Shown: positions 1 to 8,508 of the stretch, one piece after another
Layout of the letters: each line of letters opens with the position of its first letter
How positions within the stretch are numbered: the stretch's first letter is position 1
Translations under genes and position numbers: made by a program
Source of the DNA: an uncultured bacterium
GTDB taxonomy: Bacteria; Verrucomicrobiota; Kiritimatiellia; RFP12; UBA1067
NCBI GenBank assembly: GCA_903935195.1
Contig: CAIZQW010000173.1
Coordinates: forward strand, 1 to 37,457
Direction: 5' to 3'
DNA length: 37,457 nucleotides
The notes under the pieces: model-generated
What the model saw: only the letters and a program-made list of their open reading frames with translations
What the model was told of the DNA's origin: nothing
Databases searched by the model: none

Positions 1-1
1 A

Positions 2-2059
2 CGTTTCTGCAAGGATTGCGACAAGGATCTGATTCGCCGTCTGAAGCAGGAAGGCAAGTTGGTTCATCAGACAACGATTGTTCATAGTTATCCCTTCTGT
101 GACCGGACGGATACGCCGTTGATCTACCGCGCAATCGAGGCCTGGTATGTGCGTGTCGAGGATCTGCATGATCGGCTCTCTGCAAACAACGACAGTGTCC
201 ACTGGATGCCGGCATACGTGGGCGACAAGCGTTTTGGTAATTGGCTGAAGGAGGCGCGCGACTGGAATATCAGCCGTAACCGCTTCTGGGGGTCATGCAT
301 CCCAGTCTGGGTGAACGAAAAGGATTCAGAGGATACAATCTGTGTCGGCTCCGTCGCCGAACTCGAGACGCTGAGTGGCGAAAAGGTTACGGACCTGCAT
401 AAACATTTCGTGGATAAGATTGTCATTCACAAGGATGGCAAAACCTATCGCCGCACGCCCGAAGTGCTTGATTGCTGGTTCGAGTCCGGCTCCATGCCGT
501 ATGCCCAGCAGCACTATCCCTTCAGGACAGAGGTCGGAGGACAGAGGTCGGAGGTCAGCAATTTCTTCCCGGCGGACTTTATTGCTGAGGGACTTGACCA
601 GACGCGCGGTTGGTTCTATACGTTGATGGTGCTTGGGACCTGCCTCTTTGACAAGTCGCCCTTTAAAAATGTCGTTGTGAACGGACTGGTCTTGGCCGAG
701 GACGGCAAGAAGATGTCCAAGCGGCTGAAGAACTATCCAGACCCGAACCACCTGCTGAATGACTACGGTGCAGATGCATTGCGTCTCTATATGATTTATT
801 CGCCTGTGGTGCGTGCAGAGAATCTGCGCTTCTCAGAAGCTGGCGTGAAACAAATTCTGCGCGACTTGCTGATTCCATGGTGGAACGCCTATAGCTTCTT
901 TGTAACCTACGCGAACGTGGATGGTTTCAATGAGACGGAAGTGGCGACGCCCACGAGTACGAATGTGTTGGATCGTTGGATCGTCTCTTCCCTTGAGACG
1001 CTTGTCAGCGAGGTTACCGAAGCTATGGACGACTACGATTTGCAACGCTCTGTGCGTCCCTTCGTGAATTTCGTCGAAGATTTGACCAACTGGTACATCC
1101 GTCGTTCGCGCCGCCGTTTTTGGAAGTCGCAGAATGATGACGACAAGATGCATGCCTATCGTACCCTGCGCTATGTGATGGTGCAACTCAGCAAGGTCGC
1201 TGCGCCCTTCACGCCCTTTATCAGTGAGGCAATCTATCGTAACCTCAAGGGCGCCTCCATGCCAGAATCCGTCCATTTGTGTGACTTCCCGACGGCCAAT
1301 GTGGCTGCGCGTGACCAGAAATTGGAACGCTGTATGGCACTCGTGCAGACCGTGGTCAAGATGGGACGCCAACTCCGGACAGAGAATGATTTGAAGGTTC
1401 GCCAGCCACTCTCGGTGATCCATATTGTCTCCAACAATCCTGACGTGCGCAAGTTGCTCACAGGTTTTGAAGATTTGATTACGGATGAACTGAACATTAA
1501 AACTGTTGTCTATGGCAGCGATGAAACCGTCATGGCAGATGTCTCGGTGAAGGCTGACTTTAAAAAGTTAGGCCCGCGCTTTGGTGCTCAGATGAAGACC
1601 GTCGCTGCAGCGATTGCCAAGCTTTCGTCCGCCCAGTCTGCTCTGCTTGTAGCAGGTAAGGATGTGATCCTTGAAGCAGAGGCAGGAGGTGGCTTTACCT
1701 TAACCTCTGAAGATGTGGTGGTTCAGCGGACGCCCAAGGCGGGGATGGTCGTTGCTGCCGAAGGCGATGTGCTGGTCGGTATTGAGACCGCGTTGACCCC
1801 TGCGTTGATGCAGGAGGGACTGGCGCGCGAGTTTGTCAGTCGCATCCAAAACATGCGCAAAGAGGCTGATTTTGAGGTAATCCAACGTATTGCGCTGACG
1901 GTTGCAGGAGATGCAGACCTTGTTGCCGCTGTTACAAAGTATGCGGACTACATCAAGACCGAGACATTGTGCGAAGCATTATCCTTTGCAGAAACGGTAG
2001 AGGTCGAGCCTTGTGACCTGAATGGACATCAGGTTTGGATCCGCATCGCTAAGCAGTAG
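2..2059 (+). CDS. ileS: Isoleucyl-tRNA synthetase, 3' part (5' end outside window)
   Basis: Cytoplasmic class I synthetase that charges tRNA-Ile with isoleucine. The reading frame is open from base 2, so the N-terminal catalytic half with the HIGH motif and much of the editing domain lie upstream of the window; about 685 of roughly 1050 residues are present. Visible motifs are the DCWFESGSMPYAQ stretch, the FPADFIAEGLDQTRGWFYT block and the KMSKR loop (DGKKMSKRLKNYPDP) that binds ATP, followed by the anticodon-binding helical domain. The style of the KMSKR block and C-terminus suggests the eukaryote-like (type 2) IleS form. An oddity lies between YPF and FPADF, where IleS proteins usually have about nine residues: here a longer RTEVGGQRSEVSNF segment is encoded by a tandem DNA repeat (525-559). 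The identification is secure; the type assignment is inference. Confidence 0.96.
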   Translation, partial: RFCKDCDKDLIRRLKQEGKLVHQTTIVHSYPFCDRTDTPLIYRAIEAWYVRVEDLHDRLSANNDSVHWMPAYVGDKRFGNWLKEARDWNISRNRFWGSCIPVWVNEKDSEDTICVGSVAELETLSGEKVTDLHKHFVDKIVIHKDGKTYRRTPEVLDCWFESGSMPYAQQHYPFRTEVGGQRSEVSNFFPADFIAEGLDQTRGWFYTLMVLGTCLFDKSPFKNVVVNGLVLAEDGKKMSKRLKNYPDPNHLLNDYGADALRLYMIYSPVVRAENLRFSEAGVKQILRDLLIPWWNAYSFFVTYANVDGFNETEVATPTSTNVLDRWIVSSLETLVSEVTEAMDDYDLQRSVRPFVNFVEDLTNWYIRRSRRRFWKSQNDDDKMHAYRTLRYVMVQLSKVAAPFTPFISEAIYRNLKGASMPESVHLCDFPTANVAARDQKLERCMALVQTVVKMGRQLRTENDLKVRQPLSVIHIVSNNPDVRKLLTGFEDLITDELNIKTVVYGSDETVMADVSVKADFKKLGPRFGAQMKTVAAAIAKLSSAQSALLVAGKDVILEAEAGGGFTLTSEDVVVQRTPKAGMVVAAEGDVLVGIETALTPALMQEGLAREFVSRIQNMRKEADFEVIQRIALTVAGDADLVAAVTKYADYIKTETLCEALSFAETVEVEPCDLNGHQVWIRIAKQ
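525..559 (+). repeat. Heptamer repeat array inside ileS (5 units)
   Basis: Five consecutive 7-mers, GGACAGA GGTCGGA GGACAGA GGTCGGA GGTCAGC. The first 28 bases are a perfect tandem duplication of a 14-mer. The same heptamer family occurs between genes at 33035-33075 and 34965-35055. Here it is read in frame and encodes most of the RTEVGGQRSEVS segment of IleS. Confidence 0.9.
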
Positions 2060-2113
2060 TAGGGAATGCAACCGCCCGCAGAGAAGGAATTAACGGGGAG
2101 TATTAAGGAATAA

Positions 2114-2265
2114 GGGAATGTTGGAATACTGGAATATTGGAATATGGCTCTCTCGGGAGGGACGAGCGTCTGCTCGTCTAAGGCACGCAGACGCGTGCCC
2201 CTCCCATAGTCGCGATTTGTCTTTCCCCATCATTCCAACATTCCTCTATTCCATTATTCCTGTGA
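2114..2265. repeat. Composite palindromic (REP/MITE-like) intergenic element
   Basis: Fills most of the 216-bp gap between ileS and the next gene. The outer arms are octamer-like GGAATRYT units on the left (2115-2146) and inverted copies on the right (2230-2262); GGAATGTTGGAAT (2115-2127) is the exact reverse complement of 2232-2244. The inner arms are GGGAGGG (2155-2161) and CCCTCCC (2199-2205). Between them sit two 7-bp-stem hairpins, GACGAGC/GCTCGTC (2161-2178) and GGCACGC/GCGTGCC (2182-2199), with loops GTCT and AGAC that are complementary to each other. No coding potential was seen. Confidence 0.8.
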
Positions 2266-2275
2266 TGTTTAAGAC

Positions 2276-4624
2276 ATGATGAAATACGAAAAACAGATCG
2301 GGGTAGCCCAAGGGATCGTCGCGGCGGTCTTAGGCGGCGTTGTGCTGTCCTTAGGCACTCGGATGCTGCTGACATTGGCGGGACAGACGGTCTACACCTC
2401 TGTAACAGTATGGGTTGCTCTAGGGGTGGGGCTACTTCTTGGGAGCGGGCTCTCTTGGTTGGCGCGGCGGAAGATGGGCTGGAATGCTTTCCTGCTCGTC
2501 CTGCTCTGTCTGCTCATGGCGCTCTATCTCGTTCTCCTCTTAGTGCTCGAGCGCTGGCTCAAGAATGGGTGGACGCACTTTCTTCTGAGTGCGAATCGCT
2601 CCCTCGGCATCTATCTCCTGCAACTGGTTAAAACTGGTTTGCTCACGATAACCCTCCCACTGGTTCTCGTGCTCGTTATGTTTTTAGGGCGAGGCAGATC
2701 GTTGCGGACTTCGGCAGTTAATGCGAGTACGCAGGTGCTCCTCTGCCTAATCGGTGCTATTTCGACAGGGATGTTATTTGACGTGACAGGACAGTCGCCA
2801 GAAGCCCTTTTGCGCCTCTGCGTTGTTGCGTTCGCAATCTTGTCGGGCGTGAATGTCATGCGAAAGAGTAAGAGCTTCTCCTTTGCCTGGATCTTCTCTG
2901 CAACGCTACCGCTTGTTCTGGTTGCAACCCTTGCGATCTTGGTGTTGCCGCGTACGTGGGATAATCCGCTCTCCACGAATGGTTTTTTTGGACGACTTGC
3001 TTGTCGGGATAGTGGCTTTGCGCAAGGGGTGCCCTTGAGGGTGGACTATACGCGGCAACATACGGTCGCTCAGTATCAAGATCCGGATTATGGCTGGGTG
3101 GGAGCCTTGGATGGTCGGCCGCTTATTTTTGAACACCGTTTTGTAGCCTCCCGGACCATGACGGCGTTGGCCCCTTTGATGCTTCATCCGGAGGCAAAGA
3201 AGGTGTTGCTCGCCGGAGAAGAGGCCGGGGTTTATCTCGCCACGTTTGTTCGACTGGGCGGCCTTGAGCTTCTGGTGGCCCCAGAGGCCCGCGCGAGCAC
3301 CGCGCTTGTGAAGGGGAATCCGCTTTTCACGCCAGAGGAGCAGTCCCGTTTTAAGTCAAGCGATGTGGGAAGCTTGCGCGGAACATGTGACATCGTCTTT
3401 GTGGCCCCTCCTCCCTGTTGGGTCATGGGCAGTGGCCAGTGGTTCTCAGCCCGTGCGCTTCAAAGGTATCGTAGTGCGTTGACGGAAGAGGGGGTTGTGG
3501 CGATTCGTATTGATGGTCGCGGCCTCTCCGAGGCAAACTTTGCCGAAATAGCCCGCACATTCCTTTCTGTCTTTCCTGGCGTGCAACTGTGGAACACGGG
3601 TGCAGCGGACTGGGTCTTGTTGGGTGGCGGAAGCGAACTGAAGGTTCCTCTTGATGTGCTGACCTCCTTTGTTGAACGTAAAGATACCTTCCGCGAATGG
3701 GTCCGGGCAGGGAATATCACCTTGCCTGCAGCCCTCGCCTGTATGGTTTACGATACAAAAGGGCTCAAGACGTGGGTTCAGGAACGGGCAGGACAAACTC
3801 CTGATTACTCGTGGAAAGTGCCCCTTCGTATCATCCGGGGAGAAAACATGGTCTCAACGGCCTGCAAGAAGGGGCGTGACTCGAAAGCGACCTGGGTGTT
3901 AAGTGGGCAGATGGATGTAGACTTATATGTGGACATCTGGAAGCTCATCAATCAGGCACGAGATGCGCGCGGCCTGGCAATCCATTCTCTTGCCGAAGGT
4001 CTGCAAGGCAAGCGAGACGCCTCCCTCGCGGCCATACGTGCTGCGATGAGTGTCTGTAAACAAGATCTGCTCGTCTTTCAAACCATGGACCACTTGGATA
4101 TGGAGGCCCGCCGTCGTATTGCCATCGGGAACTACAAAGGCTCTCTGCTGTGCTATGAAAGCTTGATCTCCTTCTCGCCTTCGAAAGCTCGATATCATCA
4201 TGGAGCTGGTTACTGTCTGCGTGCGCTGGGTGAAGCAGAAAACGCCTACCTTGCGTTTGCGCGTGCGGCAGGCTATGCGCCCGAGCAGGAACAGTATCGC
4301 TTCGATCTGGCGCAGGCGGCGCTCACGGCTGGCCATTACGAGGTGGCGGATCACCAGTATCAGTATCTACTCACTAAAAAACCAACGGATGCGCATGTCC
4401 TGTTTCTCTTTGCCAAAGGACTCGCGCTGAATGGTCGCCCCAAACGTGATTTTACGCAGGCGATTAAGCTGGCGGAACGGGCTTGTCTGTTGACCAAGTG
4501 GAAAAACAGAGAGTATGCTTATGGTCTTGCAGATATTTATCTTGAAGCGGGACGGATCCCGGAGGGCATGGGGCTCAAGCGACGCCTGAAAGAGGGGTTG
4601 TTTGAGGTGAAGGAGACATTATGA
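2276..4624 (+). CDS. Polytopic membrane protein with degenerate spermidine-synthase-like domain and C-terminal TPRs
   Basis: 782 residues. The N-terminal ~225 residues hold about seven hydrophobic segments. Residues ~300-460 resemble the Rossmann domain of membrane-fused spermidine-synthase-like proteins: a KKVLLAGEEAG stretch sits where a glycine-rich SAM/dcSAM loop is expected, and a CDIVFVAPPP strand precedes a region ending in VFPGVQLWN and DWVLLGG. The glycine-rich loop and the acidic residue after the second strand look lost (GEEAG and APEA), so catalytic activity is doubtful. The C-terminal ~180 residues (from about 600) look like TPR helices (YHHGAGYCLRALGEAENAYLAFARAAGYAP). No clear ribosome-binding site precedes the ATG at 2276. 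The gene overlaps def by 4 bases (ATGA), so the two are probably co-translated. Function is unknown; fold assignments are inferred from motif layout. Confidence 0.75.
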   Translation: MMKYEKQIGVAQGIVAAVLGGVVLSLGTRMLLTLAGQTVYTSVTVWVALGVGLLLGSGLSWLARRKMGWNAFLLVLLCLLMALYLVLLLVLERWLKNGWTHFLLSANRSLGIYLLQLVKTGLLTITLPLVLVLVMFLGRGRSLRTSAVNASTQVLLCLIGAISTGMLFDVTGQSPEALLRLCVVAFAILSGVNVMRKSKSFSFAWIFSATLPLVLVATLAILVLPRTWDNPLSTNGFFGRLACRDSGFAQGVPLRVDYTRQHTVAQYQDPDYGWVGALDGRPLIFEHRFVASRTMTALAPLMLHPEAKKVLLAGEEAGVYLATFVRLGGLELLVAPEARASTALVKGNPLFTPEEQSRFKSSDVGSLRGTCDIVFVAPPPCWVMGSGQWFSARALQRYRSALTEEGVVAIRIDGRGLSEANFAEIARTFLSVFPGVQLWNTGAADWVLLGGGSELKVPLDVLTSFVERKDTFREWVRAGNITLPAALACMVYDTKGLKTWVQERAGQTPDYSWKVPLRIIRGENMVSTACKKGRDSKATWVLSGQMDVDLYVDIWKLINQARDARGLAIHSLAEGLQGKRDASLAAIRAAMSVCKQDLLVFQTMDHLDMEARRRIAIGNYKGSLLCYESLISFSPSKARYHHGAGYCLRALGEAENAYLAFARAAGYAPEQEQYRFDLAQAALTAGHYEVADHQYQYLLTKKPTDAHVLFLFAKGLALNGRPKRDFTQAIKLAERACLLTKWKNREYAYGLADIYLEAGRIPEGMGLKRRLKEGLFEVKETL

Positions 4625-5157
4625 TCTATCCGATTGTGACATTTGGTGTTGAGGTGTTGCGGCAAAAGGCGGTTACTGTCGCAGAGGTGACTGCTGACGT
4701 GCGCAAGCTTGCAACGGATATGCTGGAGACGATGTATGCCGCGCGGGGACTCGGCCTTGCCACTGAACAAGTTGGCCGCACAGAAGCGCTCTGTGTGATC
4801 GATGTGCCCCTGGAGGTCGAGAAGGAAGAGTGTCGCGTTGATAATGCTTCCGTCGGCATGCCGCTTGTCATGATTAATCCCGAGATATTGGCGAGTGAAG
4901 GAAAGCAACGGAATGACGAGGGGTGCCTGAGCTTCCCTGATATCGGTGCGCCGATCACGCGCGCAAACCAGGTCACGGTCACTTATCTGGATGGTGAAGG
5001 CCGCCGTCAGACTGTGACCGCCAAAGGCTTACTGGCCCGTGCGATCCAGCATGAGGTGGATCATCTCAATGGCATCCTGCTCGTGGACAAGATGAGCCCG
5101 ATGCAAAAGCTCTCGGTTTCGGGACAGTTGCGCCGCTTACAAGCCAAAGCTAAATAA
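4621..5157 (+). CDS. def: Peptide deformylase
   Basis: Metalloenzyme that removes the N-formyl group from nascent proteins. The three family motifs are present in order: motif I GLGLATEQ (residues 43-50; the family norm is GxGLAAxQ, so there is an A-to-T change), motif II EGCLSFP (100-106) with metal-ligand Cys102, and motif III QHEVDH (143-148) with metal ligands His144 and His148 and catalytic Glu145. The 178-residue length is typical. AAGGAG lies just upstream of the ATG, and the start overlaps the preceding stop codon as ATGA. The IleS-to-Def order is an ordinary housekeeping context. The next gene is convergent; no clear intrinsic terminator was seen in the 96-bp gap. Confidence 0.96.
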   Translation: MIYPIVTFGVEVLRQKAVTVAEVTADVRKLATDMLETMYAARGLGLATEQVGRTEALCVIDVPLEVEKEECRVDNASVGMPLVMINPEILASEGKQRNDEGCLSFPDIGAPITRANQVTVTYLDGEGRRQTVTAKGLLARAIQHEVDHLNGILLVDKMSPMQKLSVSGQLRRLQAKAK

Positions 5158-5253
5158 GGCTTGATCCTTAAGAAAAAGTGAGCAGTCATCGTTAATCAGT
5201 TGGATGAAAAACGACAACTGCTTATATATCGGCATCACCTGGTGGGGTAGGGC

Positions 5254-6645
5254 TTACCAAACCTTCCATTTGCTACGATGCGGGCGCGTGAGCATCTTCG
5301 CCGCATCCGCGTCCCCGACAATTTCTTCCTTCTCGGGGTTCCAATTGATCACCCGTCCCGTCCTGGCCGCGACATTGGCGAGATGACAGATCGTATCGCA
5401 GCGGATACCCATTTCCACGGGACAGATTGTCTGCTTACGAGACTTGACGCAATCGATGAAGTTGCGGTTGTGCTCCGGCGAAATCTCCAATTGCTCATCG
5501 CTGTCTTTGAACTCCTGCTTCCAGAGCTTTTGATTGCTGGCGCAGAAACCCAGGGCATCGCTGATCCAGCCCTCGCTGCCATGGAATATGATACCGTCGC
5601 CATCCGACCACGGCAAGGGAAGCGAAGAGGCTATTGAAGCCTTGGCCGTCCGACAATCCATCACGCGCATCTTCACCCCGTTAGCATAGTCGCACTTCAC
5701 ATCCCATTGCGCCAATGTGCGGAAGATACCCTCTGTGGGGACAAAGCCTGTTCCCTCATAACGGACCGGACTGGTATGGTCTGCCTTGTTCCCCCACTGC
5801 GCGAGCCCAAGCTCGTGAATACCACAGCCGGCCAGGAAGCCAAGCGAGGTCTCCGGGCAATGAAAGCCGCCCCACTGGGTCGCACGATCCGACGTGTAGG
5901 GCACCATCTCCGAGGGCCCCATCCACGCGTCAAAATCCAACCCTTCGGGCACGGGAATCTCAGTGGTCGAACCGTAGGGTTTCACATTGTATTTATCAAC
6001 ATTATACGACACGTCACGACACCAGAGATCGATCCGCTGAAGTTTGCCGATGTACCCGTTACGGACCAACTGGACCATCTGGCGGTATCTGCCTTTTGCC
6101 CCGCATGACCGGTACTGGGTCCCGAACTGGAAAATTCGCTGCTTGTCATTAATTGCCTTGCGAAGAGGTCCGACGAGATTGAAATCCACTGCCAGCGGTT
6201 TCTGGCAATACACATCCTTCCCGGCCATGGCTGCTGCGATGGACATGGGCACATGCCAATGATCATGCGCCGCAATGACCACGGCGTCAACATCGGGACG
6301 TGCAAGGATTTCGCGGAAGTCGTTGTGCGCTTTGGCGACCTTGCCGTCGTACAGTTTGTTATATCGTTCCGCCATCTTTTCCCTGCGACTCTGATACGCG
6401 TCCGAGGTTGCCACAACCCGTACGTCACTCATTTTCGAAATGTTACTGAAGTGATAGTAGCCCGAGATACTGCCGCAACCGATCATCCCGACGCTGATCT
6501 TATTGCTCGGCGCCTCGGCGCCAAACAGCGGGCGGGTGAAGATGTTTGGCACTGCGAAAACCGTGCTCACCGCAGCCGTGCGTGTAAGAAAACTGCGCCG
6601 CGACAGTCCGTCTGGCGCTGAAGTAACTTTGTTATTCTTGTTCAT
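5254..6645 (-). CDS. Tat-exported Gfo/Idh/MocA family oxidoreductase
   Basis: 463 residues. A twin-arginine signal (LSRRSFLTRTAAVSTVFAVPNIF, residues ~14-36) predicts folded export to the periplasm. The NAD(P)-binding Rossmann motif is GMIGCGSISGYYH (~residues 53-65), followed by the family segment DVYCQKPLAVD, where the canonical EKP is QKP but the lysine is kept. The C-terminal half matches the alpha/beta substrate domain. Family members oxidise sugars, inositols or their derivatives; the substrate here cannot be read. It is the last gene of a minus-strand operon, 25 nt after the upstream TIM-barrel gene, with AGGAG about 11 nt before the ATG. Such exported Gfo/Idh proteins are abundant in PVC bacteria. 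The pathway assignment is inference. Confidence 0.93.
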   Translation of the reverse strand: MNKNNKVTSAPDGLSRRSFLTRTAAVSTVFAVPNIFTRPLFGAEAPSNKISVGMIGCGSISGYYHFSNISKMSDVRVVATSDAYQSRREKMAERYNKLYDGKVAKAHNDFREILARPDVDAVVIAAHDHWHVPMSIAAAMAGKDVYCQKPLAVDFNLVGPLRKAINDKQRIFQFGTQYRSCGAKGRYRQMVQLVRNGYIGKLQRIDLWCRDVSYNVDKYNVKPYGSTTEIPVPEGLDFDAWMGPSEMVPYTSDRATQWGGFHCPETSLGFLAGCGIHELGLAQWGNKADHTSPVRYEGTGFVPTEGIFRTLAQWDVKCDYANGVKMRVMDCRTAKASIASSLPLPWSDGDGIIFHGSEGWISDALGFCASNQKLWKQEFKDSDEQLEISPEHNRNFIDCVKSRKQTICPVEMGIRCDTICHLANVAARTGRVINWNPEKEEIVGDADAAKMLTRPHRSKWKVW

Positions 6646-6670
6646 GATATTTTTTCTCCTGTCCTCAGTA

Positions 6671-7522
6671 TTAGTTCATCAGTTTTTTTAAGTAATCCCC
6701 TGCCTTCGTCAAGCCTGCAATCATCTTCTCGGTCTCTGGATGTCCATGCATGAACGGGTTGACATACCGCTCATAGCGGATCTCCTCCAACGCTGCGAGC
6801 CATGGCTTGAAATCAGCGGGGCCCTCCCCGGGGAACTGTCCAAAGCCTTTGGCATTCTGCCAAGCATAGAAGAAGAAGAGTTGCTTGCCGCACGTGCGGA
6901 TCACATCCGGCACCGAAGCTTTGATGGCTTGCAGATGGTATGGCGCAAGGGCGATGCCGACACGGGGCGAGGTATTCAGGTCAACAAACGCCTTAAACGA
7001 ATCCGGCGTATTCAACAGCGCGGAGGCATGGTTCTCGATGGCAAGATAACTGTTATGCTTCTCCGCCAGCTCGATTAGCGGCTTCAGCTTCTCGATAAAG
7101 GACTTCATTCGCTCTTGCGTGAATTCGTTGTAATCGCTGCCTCGCACAGCGACACCTCCGCCAACACTGCCGAGCAGTTCAGCGTAACGTTCGTAACCGT
7201 CCTTGTAGACGGTAAACGCTGAGAGCTTCAAATTATGCTTGGCCAACAATGCTTTCAGTCCTGCCCCGCCGAGTTTCTCGGCCTGTTCAAGATGAAGGCA
7301 GCCCGTAAAGCCGTCCCAGATATCAATCGCCTCAAAACCGAGCTTGCTAATCTGCTGACAGGTCTCCTCCAGCGTCAGGTTTTTGAACTGGATGGAGGAG
7401 GTGGCAAGCCGCATCTTCCACTTTGTTTCAGCTGTAAAGCCTGGCAGGGCCAAACTTGCCGCCGCGCCCATGCCGACAACCTTTAGAAAACTGCGTCTGG
7501 ATTGATGTTCGTGAAGCGTCAT
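6671..7522 (-). CDS. Tat-exported sugar phosphate isomerase/epimerase-like TIM barrel
   Basis: 283 residues from the chosen ATG. The twin-arginine signal SRRSFLKVVGMGAAASLALPGF directly precedes the mature domain. The core follows the xylose-isomerase-like TIM-barrel pattern: LATSSIQFKNLTLEETCQQISKLGFEAIDIWDG at the start, then a YLAIENHAS strand and the loop expected to carry metal-ligating acids. I chose the start at 7522 because AGGAGA lies nine bases before that ATG; the frame also extends upstream to 7549 (nine extra residues), which would put the signal further inside. The gene lies between a cytosolic paralogue and the Gfo/Idh gene in one operon. The substrate is unknown; epimerisation or isomerisation of a sugar or inositol is the family expectation. 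Confidence 0.88.
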   Translation of the reverse strand: MTLHEHQSRRSFLKVVGMGAAASLALPGFTAETKWKMRLATSSIQFKNLTLEETCQQISKLGFEAIDIWDGFTGCLHLEQAEKLGGAGLKALLAKHNLKLSAFTVYKDGYERYAELLGSVGGGVAVRGSDYNEFTQERMKSFIEKLKPLIELAEKHNSYLAIENHASALLNTPDSFKAFVDLNTSPRVGIALAPYHLQAIKASVPDVIRTCGKQLFFFYAWQNAKGFGQFPGEGPADFKPWLAALEEIRYERYVNPFMHGHPETEKMIAGLTKAGDYLKKLMN

Positions 7523-7569
7523 ATCTCTTTCTCCTATACTTTTATTCACGGGTTCCTCCGCTCATAAAT

Positions 7570-8436
7570 TTACTCGACCAAAGAAGAGCCCATCTCCTTG
7601 CGCAGAAAGGCGAGGCTGCGTGCGGCCTGGTCGATGGTGCCGCACTCGACACTGAAAAAGATTTCGCGGTCAAGTGGGGCGAGAATTCTAAAAACCCGCT
7701 GCCAGTCCACCACGCCGTCCCCGCAGGCGCACCCCACAGGTGTGCCAGTGACTTTGCCGCGCTCAGACGCGCTGTGTTGCATCGAGATATCTTTGGCGTG
7801 GACATGGTAAACGGAATTGCGTACCTTCATCAGCCCTTTGTACGGATCCTCCACGCCCGCGAGATAGGCGTTGCCGGTATCCCAGTTCACCTTCAACCAG
7901 GGCGATTTCACAAGCTTCACAATACGCATCAAGCCGGCGGCTGTGCACGTATAGGTGCCGTGTGGCTCGATGCAGATATAGACTTTATGGCGCTTGGCGC
8001 ACTGCGCGGCGCGTTCCAGCGTATAACGCATCACCTCGTGGGCAAAGGTGTCATCCATCCACTCAGGCTTGATCATCTCATCGGTATTGACAAAGCGCGC
8101 ACCGCAGGCATCTGCCAGTTCGATGGCGCGCGTCAGGCGCGGTACCGCGGCTTCAGGCCGCATGAGCGGACTATGTCCGCTGATGCTGGCGACTTTCACG
8201 CCGTATTTGTCGCAGATCTCCTTCATCAGCAGGTTGTCCTGCTCCATCGAGTAAGAATGGAAATAATTCACCTCGCTCAGCAGTTCCCAGCCGGTGTGTA
8301 CCATGGGCTCGATATAACGATAGCCCAAGTCTGCAGCGATCTTGACGCCCGCCTCGAAACTCTTGTCCGCGCTACGCACAAACTCCATGTTGACGGCAAT
8401 TTTAAACTTGGCCTTGCTTTGTGATGAACTCGACAT
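7570..8436 (-). CDS. Sugar phosphate isomerase/epimerase, xylose-isomerase-like TIM barrel (cytosolic)
   Basis: 288 residues without a signal peptide. Barrel features include AADLGYRYIEPMVHTG, YGVKVASISGHSPLM, the metal-site strand YICIEPHGTYT, LKVNWDTGNAYLAG and VYHVHAKDI, then FFSVECGTID near the end; the Glu, Asp and His residues of these strands are the usual divalent-metal ligands. The start at 8436 is preceded by AAAGGAG at good spacing; the open frame to 8469 has no such site. It is the first gene of the three-gene operon transcribed away from the AraC gene. The family contains tagatose epimerases, inosose dehydratases and hydroxypyruvate isomerases, and the sequence alone does not decide among them. 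Confidence 0.9.
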   Translation of the reverse strand: MSSSSQSKAKFKIAVNMEFVRSADKSFEAGVKIAADLGYRYIEPMVHTGWELLSEVNYFHSYSMEQDNLLMKEICDKYGVKVASISGHSPLMRPEAAVPRLTRAIELADACGARFVNTDEMIKPEWMDDTFAHEVMRYTLERAAQCAKRHKVYICIEPHGTYTCTAAGLMRIVKLVKSPWLKVNWDTGNAYLAGVEDPYKGLMKVRNSVYHVHAKDISMQHSASERGKVTGTPVGCACGDGVVDWQRVFRILAPLDREIFFSVECGTIDQAARSLAFLRKEMGSSLVE

Positions 8437-8508
8437 GATAAACTCCTTTTGTTTCACTCTTTTTAGCATACATCACAACGCCCCTCGTGACTAGGATACT
8501 TTTTATCA
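8437..8508. promoter_or_regulatory. Divergent intergenic region between sugar operon and AraC gene
   Basis: Only 72 bp separate the start codons of the minus-strand operon and the plus-strand AraC regulator, so both promoters and any operator must overlap here or extend into the genes. I see no box pair good enough to name. The arrangement is the standard one for an AraC regulator acting on its neighbouring catabolic operon; that role is inferred from position. Confidence 0.45.

Noticed and set aside
5158-5253. Terminator in the convergent gap between def and the oxidoreductase gene
   Set aside because: No stem with a following T-run could be found on either strand.
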